Source of the DNA: Ophiura sarsii
Taxonomy: Eukaryota; Echinodermata; Ophiuroidea; Amphilepidida; Ophiuridae
Direction: 5' to 3'
NCBI GenBank assembly: GCA_035610835.1
Contig: CM069449.1
Location: forward strand, 14,733,963-14,797,962
Length of the DNA: 64,000 bases
Shown here: piece by piece, positions 24,613 through 35,020 of the stretch
Layout of the letters: each line of letters opens with the position of its first letter
How positions within the stretch are numbered: the first letter of the stretch is position 1
Made by a program: the position numbers and the translations under genes
Notes under the pieces: model-generated
Told to the model about the DNA's origin: nothing
The model's database searches: none
Seen by the model: the letters and a program-made list of their open reading frames with translations, nothing else

Positions 24613-25885
24613 CACAATAGACATGGCATTATGTTATCAATTAACCATTGAACTATTTAGATACAAAAAACGGACATTGTACCTTAGAGTGCAACATTTG
24701 AATGTGCCCCTCGAATAGAAAATGTTTATAATGTAATGATGGTCCCCATTTTTCCCAAAAAAAAGTTTTAAAAAGTTGACATTTTCGGACTCAGAATGTC
24801 GTCATTTTATCTGTCACTCAGACCAGCACGAGATGGCCTCATTATTTAAATTAATCGTGTTAACATTTGACCCATGGAGTGACGTAGTTAACTAACGGCG
24901 CATTTATTTCATTTTACGGAAAACTAGTAACGTCCTTGTTTATATCTCTGATATAATATGGTAAGCATTTGGTGTATGCGACAAATATTTTCTAAGCGAT
25001 GTTAATTTATATGGATAATAACCTCTCTAGTCACTATTACGATCTTACTTTCTAGATTTGCTCTTAAAATGACTTCGCTAGTAATTTACGGTGCAGTTAG
25101 GTGTAAGTACTAGCGAGGTAGCTTACCTCTCTATAGTAAGTTACGCCAATTTGGTGCACTTCGGCAGCATGGTGTTTTTAGCCTTATAAAAGTGCTAAAA
25201 TAGGCCTAAAACGTGTCATTTGGATGTTTTTGCCGTTGCAATGGTAACAACGAACGAAGGTACAGCGGTGACATCATTTTGATCTTTGTAGACTTTGACC
25301 AAAGCTGCACCTGATATAAAAAAACACTTTTGTTTGAAGTCTGCCAACATATTTTGATTTTCTTTGATTGGTACGCGTAGTTGCTATTAAAGGTAGTTGT
25401 TCTGATTGCTGGCCCGATTTTCAACTTGATGTTTTCTATTTTACATGAAAGGTCATCCTTAAAATTGCCACAAAACAAAGTTTGAGTTGCATAACTCCAA
25501 TGGTTCTAATTTTAGAAGCACAAGGTCACAAGAATTTTGCCCATTAAGTAGTACACAATCTGACTGGTGGTTAACCATATTTGGCAGTAATTCACCATAT
25601 TTTAGCCTATAATTTGTAAATGGAACATGTCTGGCCCCTAAGATTTTACAGACATAATGAGATAAATATGGGAATTCTTCTGATATCAAAATATCATGAT
25701 GTGAAAACAAAATCATAGCCACAAAAAAAAAGGTGATCGGAACATACACCTTTAAACCTTTTGCAGGCACTGGTAACATAAATTATGAAAGCGTGTATTC
25801 CATTGAGCATGCGTCATAGTTGTAACTGCCGTATTCTTTTTTTAACTGCATCGCAAACCTGAGCATAAGCCCAAACTACTTGCTT
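24613..25885. other. no gene recognised; one X-box-like site
   Basis: The only feature noted is GTTGCAATGGTAAC at 25235-25248, which resembles the RFX X-box and has relatives near 46664 and 47531. Open frames of 90-106 codons on the minus strand show no family resemblance. Confidence 0.4.
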
Positions 25886-25889
25886 TCAT

Positions 25890-26060
25890 AATAGTGACGA
25901 ACTACAATCGCAATAGACGCGACTTCAGCAATATCACGACGTTATTCCAGTAACACGTTGACCTGTCATGATTGTGGCGGTGCATTGAGTATCGGGTTTA
26001 TCGCTCTTTGGAAAATCACAACGAGATGCTTCTTTGAAACACGAGGGCTTGGTAGGTATG
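25890..26060 (+). repeat. dispersed repeat, copy A
   Basis: This segment aligns with 47735-47905. Shared phrases include AATAGACGCRACT, CAGCAATATCA, TATTCCAGTAACA, CGCTCTTTGGA and AAAATCACAA. Identity is roughly 65-75% by eye. No coding content was seen. It may be a short part of a longer old element. Confidence 0.65.
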
Positions 26061-27500
26061 ACTTAATTATTTATTCGTGTAATGAAATATTGATATATAA
26101 ATGTCAATACTGAAATAATTTGAGGTGAAAAAATAATTGCAAGCGCGCACAATTTTAGCTTAAACTGATGTTCTATGAGCCTAGAGGTGACAATTATAGG
26201 TTAAGATTAATCAGTTAATTTTCATTCATATTAAATGACTAATTGATTATTACAAATTATTCTTTTATTTTTTTTTGTCATTTAATTTGTCATTCATTCA
26301 TTTGTCATTGAAAGTCAAATATGTATGAGTCGTGAAAATAGTTGCTGTGTAGAAGATTAATTAAAAATACTACTTATTGATGATTTATCATTAAACAAAT
26401 ATTTGTTTAGCATTACAGAATATTTTTAGCTGACGAACCTTCCATGACAAATGTTTAATTTGTCAAATAAGACCACATTAATTAATATTCTCTGTGTAGA
26501 GATGCAATTAGAAAAGAATATCCATATAGTGTGACGAAGACAGATGGACCAGAGCGAAATATCGTCTCAGTTTTATTCCTTTAGCCAATTCAATGAAACT
26601 GCAATGCATCGTCGACTGCATTGCATTAGCAAATTATGTCGAGTATGTCCGTTCTGAATTTGTGATTTTTTTTAGCAGACTATAACCAATAAAAGTGGCT
26701 GATTTGTTAGAAAACTATACCTAATTATTAGCCATCAGTTCAGGATAACCATTAGGTTTAACCCTCTACTAGCTAGGGAACGCTGCAAAAGTCATACTAT
26801 TCATAAAAAACTGAGGGATTTCAAATCTCGCAAAGAGATGTTTTTCTACTATTGACTATTTATATCTGGCTGTTTCACCGTAGTTCTGGTTAAGGTTGCA
26901 CATAATGTAAGACCCTTATCTTATTATAATTCAATATATTCAATATACCATTAATATAACTCAACGAACGTTCACAAATGAAGCGAGACTCACAATTTTG
27001 AATTGGAAGATATATAATTACACAATTTGATGTAAGCATTTTGTATTGTGTTTAATTAGATTGTGAAGCTTTTATCTGTTATTAGCCTTTTTTGGTCTAG
27101 TTCAAAACGATTTGCCGTCTGCGAATGCGCATAATTTCAGTATTTTTTTCATTTTAAAATGTTCAGACAATTAATCAACCATCCAATTAAAAAGTCCAAA
27201 CTGATTATCTTCTTCGATTTTTTAAGATGTTTTGATTTTCCGCAAAATGAGTGATTCACGCCTATGGCCGGCCGGGCATTTTTTAATCAAATTCACTATT
27301 TGAAACACTGATTGTGTATACGGTACATTTAACTACTTCTCCATACTCTTCCATTTTACATTACCTGTTTCAAATTACACGGGGATTAAAGTTAATGTCT
27401 TAGGTATTATTATATATACAAAACAAATCGGGAGTTATCTGTTTCGGGTGCCATGTTATGTGCAATCCTCTTAGCACGCCACTTAACTGATCGGGCAGTG
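26061..27500. other. no gene recognised
   Basis: The stretch is AT-rich DNA without recognisable open frames, RNA genes or repeat structure beyond short T and A runs. Confidence 0.45.
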
Positions 27501-27505
27501 TCTAA

Positions 27506-27887
27506 AGTGTATCGCAAGCCATGCGGTTCATAACGTATTGCGACAACGCGTTGCTTTCCCAAAGCAACGCGTTGCCTAGCGAGCCAATAAGATTACGGCT
27601 TTTGACCACGTGTTGTTTTCCAAAGCAACGTGTTGTTTTGGCCAAAGCAACGCGTTGTTTTGGGAACGGAATAAATCGCAATATTTGACACTGTTGAAAT
27701 GATTTTGAAACATAATTATATGCCAAAGCACTCAGGTAAAAACAAGGATGGCACAAGCTAAAACTATAAGTATTGGATATCCAACAATCTTAAACTATAA
27801 ATATTGTGTTTTTGCGATTTATTCCGTTTGCGAAAGCAACGCGTTGCCGCAATACGTTATGGACCTCATGGCTTGCGATAAAAGTGT
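27506..27887. mobile_element. foldback element with CAACGCGTTG palindromes
   Basis: The left arm, 27506-27557 (ATCGCAAGCCATGCGG..CATAACGTATTGCG..CAACGCGTTGCTTTC), is complementary to the right arm at about 27832-27887. Inner arms also pair (GAACGGAATAAATCGCAATATT near 27665, with its complement near 27798-27830). The decamer CAACGCGTTG, itself a palindrome, and close variants occur about six times, mostly as AAAGCAACGCGTTG. The left half carries about 100 bp of extra sequence. Confidence 0.8.
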
Positions 27888-28044
27888 ACTGACTCTAATG
27901 CTATGACGTCACAGTTACAACTTGAAATCCCCAAAATGAATTATAATCTCTCATGCATCTCATAACAAGATCACTTTCTTTATAACTTCCTACCAGACCA
28001 GGAAGCGATATGATGGCGTAAATAGGTTAACATGTTAGGATATA

Positions 28045-28124
28045 CGATTAGGGTCAGGGATTAGTTTAGGGTGGAATTATGGTTTAGGGATAAGATCGGG
28101 GGGGGGGGGGGGGGGGGGGGGGGG
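28045..28124 (+). repeat. telomere-like motifs and a 27-base poly-G tract
   Basis: TTAGGG occurs at 28048-28053, 28066-28071 and 28084-28089, and an unbroken run of 27 G follows at 28098-28124. The short G-rich stretch could form a G-quadruplex. It is too degenerate to call an interstitial telomere array. Confidence 0.6.
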
Positions 28125-28524
28125 AGCAGTCAGGTATAATGTTTTAATGATCCGCGTGAACGAAAACGCGGTGCTTTTTCTACCACAACGCATGATATCA
28201 AAATCGCCAATTTCACTCAGAGAATAAGGGTGTCTTTTTCAACCGTAATCCACGCTAAGGGTTGATTGGGCCGATTGTCACGTGTCATCATTGTAAAAAT
28301 AGCCGAAAATGGTTAAACCCTATGGAAGGGAATGCCACGGAATAAGCTATAGTTTAACACATTGTTTTAATTATCTTCCTAATTTGTCCTATCTGGTTTC
28401 GCCTAAAATCGTTGCATATCCAGGTTTATTGAAGTACAGTTTTATTGGCTAAGATTAAACCTAGCATTAAAAACTGAATTAGGATGAAACAACGGGAATT
28501 TAGTTCAACAAGTCATGTCATGTA

Positions 28525-28690
28525 TTAATAATAATAATAAAACAAGACATTTTTGAGCGCCTAACAACAGAACAATTCTCTAGGCGCTTTACAAAAACAT
28601 CATAGCTGACTGCAGAAGAACCAAAAACGTAAGAGCGAAACAACAAAAGATTTGGTCACTGCAGTCAACTATGATACTTATGTATTGTCT
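28525..28690 (-). mobile_element. SINE-like repeat, copy 1
   Basis: An AAT run followed by ACATTTTTGAGCGCCTAACA, CTCTAGGCGCTTTACAAAAA and GACTGCAG is shared with 58812-59010. Read on the minus strand it ends with an AAGCGCC...GGCGCT hairpin and a TTA-rich tail, the layout of L2-tailed SINEs. No internal Pol III box was confirmed. Confidence 0.65.
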
Positions 28691-28844
28691 TGTCTTGTCT
28701 TGTATTTTCTTTTTCTTCTCTGGTTGAATGTACATTGTCTATTGTGTTAAAATATATTCGTAATATAACAATACAGGTATCATTTAAGTTAATGTATTTT
28801 GATGTATTGTGTGCAAACCAACAATTTTAATTATAAAAAAACCC

Positions 28845-29476
28845 TTTATAATCAGTTAGGTATACGGAATATATTGTAGCGATTACATTTAATGGACACG
28901 TAACTCATGTATAACCTAGTCCGGCGAGTGCAGCGGAGAAAAATCCCCGGATGTGGAAGCTTCACATCCATAGGCATGTTATTAAGTAACTTAGTGAAAA
29001 GTATACATTTCTTTTTCAAGACTCCTCTTGTTGTATGGAGATGACAGGTGAATTATTAGACCCTGACCTATTATATATAAGACAGGCATTGACCAACGTA
29101 AATAAATATTTGCTTACGGAAACGCAAATCACAGCAAGTTTAGTATGCGATTCAAGACTTATTGCGGCAATATTGTGTGCAAGGCATTACGATTGTAACA
29201 ACATGGGTCACGTATCGCGTGGCATTTGGTGTTGATACTTGTCTCCGGGCGGAAAATAATAACCGTAAACGTCTGCACTCTTTGTTATTTTCGTAGATAT
29301 CATTAGTAAAGTAAAGCTTATTAGAAAATCACTTTGCTATTTGTGAAAAAATGCATCGAAAAAGAAATCTATTAGCCATGCATTATATAGGCGGCTACAA
29401 GATGGCGACTCTCTATTATTCACGTGTCCATTACATTTATTCGCTATAATATATTCCGTATACCTAACTGATAATA
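28845..29476. mobile_element. foldback/MITE-like element
   Basis: 28845-28902 (ATCAGTTAGGTATACGGAAT, ATATTGTAGCGA, AATGGACACG) is complementary to 29420-29476 (CGTGTCCATT, TCGCTATAATAT, ATTCCGTATACCTAACTGAT). The arms are about 57 bp with few mismatches, and the whole is about 630 bp. Inside, GGATGTG/CACATCC forms a 7-bp hairpin near 28949-28971. No transposase frame was seen. Confidence 0.82.
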
Positions 29477-29539
29477 AAAGCCTCTTATTTGTATTGATAA
29501 AATTCCGCTCCATTTCCAATTTTCAAATTCACTATAGAC

Positions 29540-30870
29540 GTGATATGCCCTCGCCCGGTTGTATTAGTATTACCCAAAAATGTAGTTGCCTTAATTCTAT
29601 ATATAGCTACCCATTTATCCTTCACCCCTTTTCGCTGCTGACCGGCTGCAGAGTCTTATTAAATGATTTGGTTGACTAGTACGTATCTATATCGGTCAGG
29701 CAGGAAAAGTACACACTCATCTTCGTTGCATTAACTTTTCGAAGCAAAAATTGAATCAAATATAGAAATGTACAGAGTCAAATCAAATGCGTTGATTGAC
29801 GCGTGTTTGAGTACACTGTCTATAACCCAAGCAACAACAAAATAGAATTTTTGATACTAAAACCATTCGAAAAATATTGAATAGAATATAAAAAATATCG
29901 ATTGAATCATGAGTTAATACTAGCCGTAATATACGCCCTCACCCGGTTGTATTAGCAGGCTACCCCCCACCATCTCCGGCTCTGTCAACGAGGGCGTAAG
30001 AAACTCGCAAAAATGTCCCCGGCGATTTTCACCGGGGATCTCCATTATCTGAATTATATCTGTATGTACCATGTATGCACCAAGTCGGCTCTGTGGGTGG
30101 TCAACTCTTTAAAATACTGACCAGGTTTCCAGGGCTCGTCGCTTCAGTGTTGGGGACAAGGTCGACACCGGGGAAATTTGTTGGGGGAAATGATCGCAAA
30201 CGAGTTCCATCCCTTGAATATCAGTGAAATGAGATAAAATAGCGAGCTCGATACCAGTGATATCTCAAGACTAGAGTTTGAGCGTGGTTGCCTACACTAA
30301 CACTCCGTTCATTCACACCTCTACGCGTAGCTACGCTGCTGCAGAGTTAAATCAAAGACGTTGGATGACGATTACGTATCTATCAGTCTCGCAAGAAAAT
30401 TTCATCTTCGATGCTAAAACCTTTCGAAACAAATATCGACTAAAAGATAAAAATATGTTATTGATTGAACCAGGGGCGCATACAACGTCAAGACTACATG
30501 AGAGTTTGATCGTAGTTGCCTAACACTCCGTTCATTCACACCCCTACGCTGCTGCAAAGTCAAATCAAAGGCGTTGGTTGACGAGTACATATCTATCATC
30601 AGTCACGTAAGCAAATTCCATCTTCGATGCTAAAACCTTTGAAAACAAATATCGACTAGAAGACAGAAATATATTTTTGATTATTTTTGGGTATACAACG
30701 TTAAGACTACATGAGAGTTTGATCGTGGTTGCCTAACACTCCGTTCATTGACACCCCCTGTTCGCTAAAACCTTTCGAAACAAAATATTGGATAGAAGAT
30801 ATAAATATCCAATGGTGTATGCAGCGTCAAGACTATAGTTTGGTCGACGTTTTCTAACACTCCGTTCATT
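29540..30870. repeat. degenerate ~215-bp tandem repeat
   Basis: The phrases CAAGACTA..GAGTTTGA, GGTTGCCTAACACTCCGTTC, GTCAAATCAAAGGCGTTG and GATGCTAAAACCTTTCGAAA recur from about 30265, 30490, 30702 and 30828. The last unit is shortened. Weaker copies extend left to about 29640. A second phrase, GCCCTCRCCCGGTTGTATTAG, occurs at about 29547 and 29936. Confidence 0.7.
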
Positions 30871-31194
30871 GACTTCCGGTGAAGTGCCACGGCAGCAGTG
30901 AAAGTGTATGTAGAGTGATTGACTCGAGTGATTGTTCGTTGATCAGGGCGTTTTGCAGTTATCACTATCATGGGTAGAAACATATCAGGACTAGCTCTTA
31001 TCCGCATTCCATACATTATCTATATAGCTCCTGACACTCCTTGTCACCTCTTTCAATACTCTATCATTTCACATTGTCATAGATATTGCCTTTACTTGTA
31101 TATTATAAGCTTATCCCTGGCTGCTGATATCCTTCTGTCTCATCTGCTTGTACATCCAGGCTGCGATTTCTTAAAATCGTGAACAACATTTTTT

Positions 31195-31250
31195 GCCATT
31201 TTTTCATGTAAAGCGCATTGAAGCTTTGCGTACTGCGCTATATAAGTCCT

Positions 31251-31329
<79 letters not shown>
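31195..31329 (+). mobile_element. SINE/LINE 3' tail with (TTA)n
   Basis: AAGCGCATTGAAGC...GCGCTATATAAG is followed by about 26 TTA/TAT units (to 31329). The GCGCTATATAA hairpin plus short-unit tail is the common 3' end of L2-group LINEs and the SINEs they mobilise. No upstream body was recognised. Confidence 0.6.
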
Positions 31330-31331
<2 letters not shown>

Positions 31332-31699
31332 ATACATAACCCTGAACTTCGCACATCTTACATCCGCCATTTAAACATAAATAAAAATAGATGAATTCAT
31401 CAATGACTTCAAATAGTATGACTGATGAAATTTAACCGAGGGCGGGTACAATTGCTAAAGTAGCCTTGATTCAAGGCGCAATTGCTGGATATCACTTTAT
31501 ATATAGCCTATACAAATAATAAGACCCAACCACACATAACTCTTTATCAGCCCCAGATCCACCTGTTAAACTTGTCGATGCTTTTAATTTCCCCGAGTGT
31601 TAATCCACTATTAAAGCTAGCATGGGTGAAGTTTGGTAAGCTCAGCTTTATTTTTCGTGATGAAGAGCTACCATTGGCACTGAAGCGACCAATTTTCAA

Positions 31700-31860
31700 C
31701 CAGTGTATCATCCCAATGGCACAGACCAAAAAGGATTAATCCACTATTAATTTAATAATACTGTATTGATATATTAATCAAATTGAATAGGAATAATGTG
31801 CTATATAAGAGTGATCCGAAAACCTGTCTTTTTGGCACACAACAAAAAGGACTAATACCA
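31700..31860 (+). repeat. ~120-bp satellite family, isolated copy
   Basis: This single copy has the hallmarks CCCAATGGCACAGACCAAAA, TCCACTATTAATTTAATAAT, ACTGTATTGATATATTAAT and GATCCGAAAACCTGTC. It is the same family as the array at 38916-40460 and the copies at 34862-35020 and 41955-42060. Confidence 0.8.
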
Positions 31861-32213
31861 CGGCTGTTTGATCGCGTGTAAATTGTCCGATTTATAATCG
31901 CATCTTCAACAACAGAGGGCAGCACAGATTGATTATCAATTATCGATTATCGGGTAAAACTAAAGGTAAATCTAACCGTGCCGCTCCGTAACCAAGGATT
32001 ATAGAACAAAGGGATATGCACCAGTTAGGACGGGGGGCTTTTAAATACATTTTATTACTGCTAGATCCATTTTAATCACGTTCTTTGTTCATTTACTTTA
32101 GTTCAGCTATTTATCTCTGACGGTGGCCATTCATACAAGCCCGATTTTACTATAACATGGTTCTAATTAATTGTTTAGGTTTAAAAACTTGCTAAAGTCA
32201 ATAATTGTTATTG
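31861..32213. other. no gene recognised
   Basis: Nothing specific was seen between the satellite copy and the 170-bp duplication. Confidence 0.45.
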
Positions 32214-32545
32214 TATTACTTTTATTTGGATGCAATATCAGATTGTTAGTTACGTACAACATTATTATGACAAATCGGTGAAACGGAAACATATTTGACG
32301 TCTAAAATTTCTCTCGCGTTGAAATGGTAGGGATAACCGATATTCCAGCTCCGGCCTAGGCCAAATCCAAAATTGTGCTCATATTATTTTTATTTGGATG
32401 CGTTATCAGATTTATAGTTACGTATAACATTATTATGACGAATCAGTGAAACGCAAACATATTTGACGACTAAAACTTCTCTAGCATTGAAATGGTAGGG
32501 CTAACCGATAATCCAGCTCCGGCCTAGGCCAAATCCAGATATTCA
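32214..32545. repeat. ~170-bp direct tandem duplication
   Basis: 32214-32375 and 32385-32545 share TTTTATTTGGATGC, ACATTATTATGAC, AACATATTTGACG, TTGAAATGGTAGGG, TAACCGAT and CCAGCTCCGGCCTAGGCCAA in the same order at roughly 90% identity. Confidence 0.85.
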
Positions 32546-34170
32546 GCCTTTTTAGCCTAGAAAGCTGTGAAAAAGAGTTTTTTCCGTCAAATGTGTCGCG
32601 GATAGATTTGTTCGATAAAAAAAACATTATACGTAACTCAAAATGTGAAATAATATCCCAAAAAGCAAATCGGGGGGCACATATTAGGATATTCAGCTTT
32701 TTTAGCCTAGCGCGCTCTAAAAAAGACTTTTTTGGTTGCGGTTTCAACGCGAACGTAAGTTATTCCGCCAAATATGTCGCAGATTGACCAGTTCGATAAA
32801 AAAAACATTATACGTAACTCAAAATGTGATATAATACCCCAAAAAGCAAATCGGGGGGGGGGGGGGGCACATATTAGGATATTCAGCTTTTTGAGCCTAG
32901 CGCGCTCTAAAAAAGACTTTTTTGGTTGCGGTTTCAACGCGAACGTAAGTTATTCCGCCAAATATGTCGCAGATTGACCAGTTCGATAAAAAAAACATTA
33001 TACGTAACTCAAAATGTGATATAATACCCCAAAAAGCAAATCGGGGGGCACATATTAGGATATTCAGCTTTTTGAGCCTAGCGCGCTCTAAAAAAGACTT
33101 TTTTGGTTGCGGTTTCAACGCGAACGTCAGTTATTCCGCCAAATATGTCGCAGATTGACCAGTTCGATAAAAAAAACATTATACGTAACTCAAAATGTGA
33201 TATAATACCCCAAAAAGCAAATCGGGGGGGGGGGGGGGGCACATATTAGGATATTCAGCTTTTTGAGCCTAGCGCGCTCTAAAAAAGACTTTTTTGGTTG
33301 CGGTTTCAACGCGAACGTAAGTTATTCCGCCAAATATGTCGCAGATTGACCAGTTCGATAAAAAAAACATTATACGTAACTCAAAATGTGATATAATACC
33401 CCAAAAAGCAAATCGGGGGGGGGGGGGGGGGGGGGCACATATTAGGATATTCAGCTTTTTGAGCCTAGCGCGCTCTAAAAAAGACTTTTTTGGTTGCGGT
33501 TTCAACGCGAACGTAAGTTATTCCGCCAAATATGTCGCAGATTGACCAGTTCGATAAAAAAAACATTATACGTAACTCAAAATGTGATATAATACCCCAA
33601 AAAGCAAATCGGGGGGCACATATTAGGATATTCAGCTTTTTGAGCCTAGCGCGCTCTAAAAAAGACTTTTTTGGTTGCGGTTTCAACGCGAACGTCAGTT
33701 ATTCCGCCAAATATGTCGCAGATTGACCAGTTCGATAAAAAAAACATTATACGTAACTCAAATTGTGATATAATATCCCAAAAAGCAAATCGGGGGGGGG
33801 GGGGGGCACATATTAGGATATTCAGCTTTTTTAGCCTAGCGCGCTCTAAAAAAGATTTTTTTTGGTTGCGGTTTCAACGCGAACGTAAGTTATTCCGCCA
33901 AATATGTCGCAGATTGACCAGTTCGATAAAAAAAAACATTATACGTAACTCAAATTGTGATATAATATCCCAAAAAGCAAATTGGAGGGCACATATTATA
34001 TTAGGATATTCAGCTTTTTTAGCCTAGCGCGCTCTAAAAAAGACTTTTTTGGTTGCGGTTTCAACGCGAACGTAAGTTATTCCGCCAAATATGTCGCAGA
34101 TTGACCAGTTCGATAAAAAAACATTATACGTAACTCAAAATGTGATATAATATACCAAAAAGCAAATCGG
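32546..34170. repeat. ~190-bp satellite with variable poly-G tracts, about 9 units
   Basis: Each unit carries GATATTCAGCTTTTT, GCCTAGCGCGCTCTAAAAAA, TTGGTTGCGGTTTCAACGCG, CCAAATATGTCGCAGATTGA and CATTATACGTAACTCAAA, then AGCAAATC followed by G. G lengths in order are 6, 15, 6, 16, 21, 6 and 15, then an interrupted G run. Unit steps run about 182-196 bp, varying mainly with the G tract. Open frames occur on both strands across the array (about 64-118 codons); they are repeat-derived and not genes. Confidence 0.92.
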
Positions 34171-34283
34171 GGGGAACATTTTTGTCCTATACCTGCTGCC
34201 TGTGTGTTACTGGCATCCATTTTGAGAATCCAAATGACGAATACTAAAAGAAACACACGGTGTGAGCAGTATAATGTGAAATT

Positions 34284-34747
34284 ACAAACCAAATATTGGA
34301 GGCCCGAATACGAAAATGCAAGCATCTTATGCACAAGAATTCTTTGTATTTAATGTATGAATAATAAGATTTCCCGCTTGTCCAACGTTAAATAAGAGAC
34401 TCTAGAGAGAGGCCAAATGGGGAAAAAGTCAGTGTAAATGGTGCTTATATTTACGGAGCTGCGCATGATTGCACGTTGAGATATAGGGAACTGCTGTTTC
34501 GTAAGCAAACTTGAAAACGATGTTACCAAAATAATGTTAACATACAAACCAAATATTGGAGGCCCGGATACGAAAATGATGGCATCTTATGCACAAGAAA
34601 TTTTTGTATTTAGTGTATGAATAATAAGATTTCCCGCTTGTCCAACGTTAAATAAGAGATTCTAGAGAGAGGCCAAACGATAAAAAAATAAGTGTAAATG
34701 ATGCTTAGATTTGCGGCTTGCGCATAATTGCACGTTGAGATATAGGA
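34284..34747. repeat. ~206-bp direct duplication, spacing 258 bp
   Basis: 34284-34490 and 34542-34747 share ACAAACCAAATATTGGAGGC, TCTTATGCACAAGAA, AATAAGATTTCCCGCTTGTC, CAACGTTAAATAAGAGA, TCTAGAGAGAGGCCAAA and TTGCACGTTGAGATATAGG. Identity is about 90% by eye. Confidence 0.87.
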
Positions 34748-34861
34748 CGCGTACATAGTACATGCACTCAACTGGTTTGCGTGATAATCGAACTATCGAA
34801 AGTATTAAGAAACGTTTAAGATGACGTCATAATAAATCGGACTGTCAAACAGCCGCCGTGA

Positions 34862-35020
34862 TACACTATAAGTAATACTGTATTGATATATTAATATAAT
34901 GTAATAGGAATAATACATTGTATAAAGACTGATCCGAAAACCTGTCCCAGATGTCCCAATGCCACAATCGAAAAAGGACTAATCTCCACTATTAACTTTT
35001 AAAATAATACTGTATTGATA
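34862..35020 (+). repeat. ~120-bp satellite copies, left of the RTE insertion
   Basis: This is one complete and one partial unit of the family. It ends in GTATTGATA at 35012-35020, which is the left target duplication of the RTE LINE. Confidence 0.85.

Noticed and set aside
32481..34027. Repeated 60-118-codon frames on both strands with poly-Pro or poly-Gly
   Set aside because: They arise from the 190-bp satellite and its G tracts.
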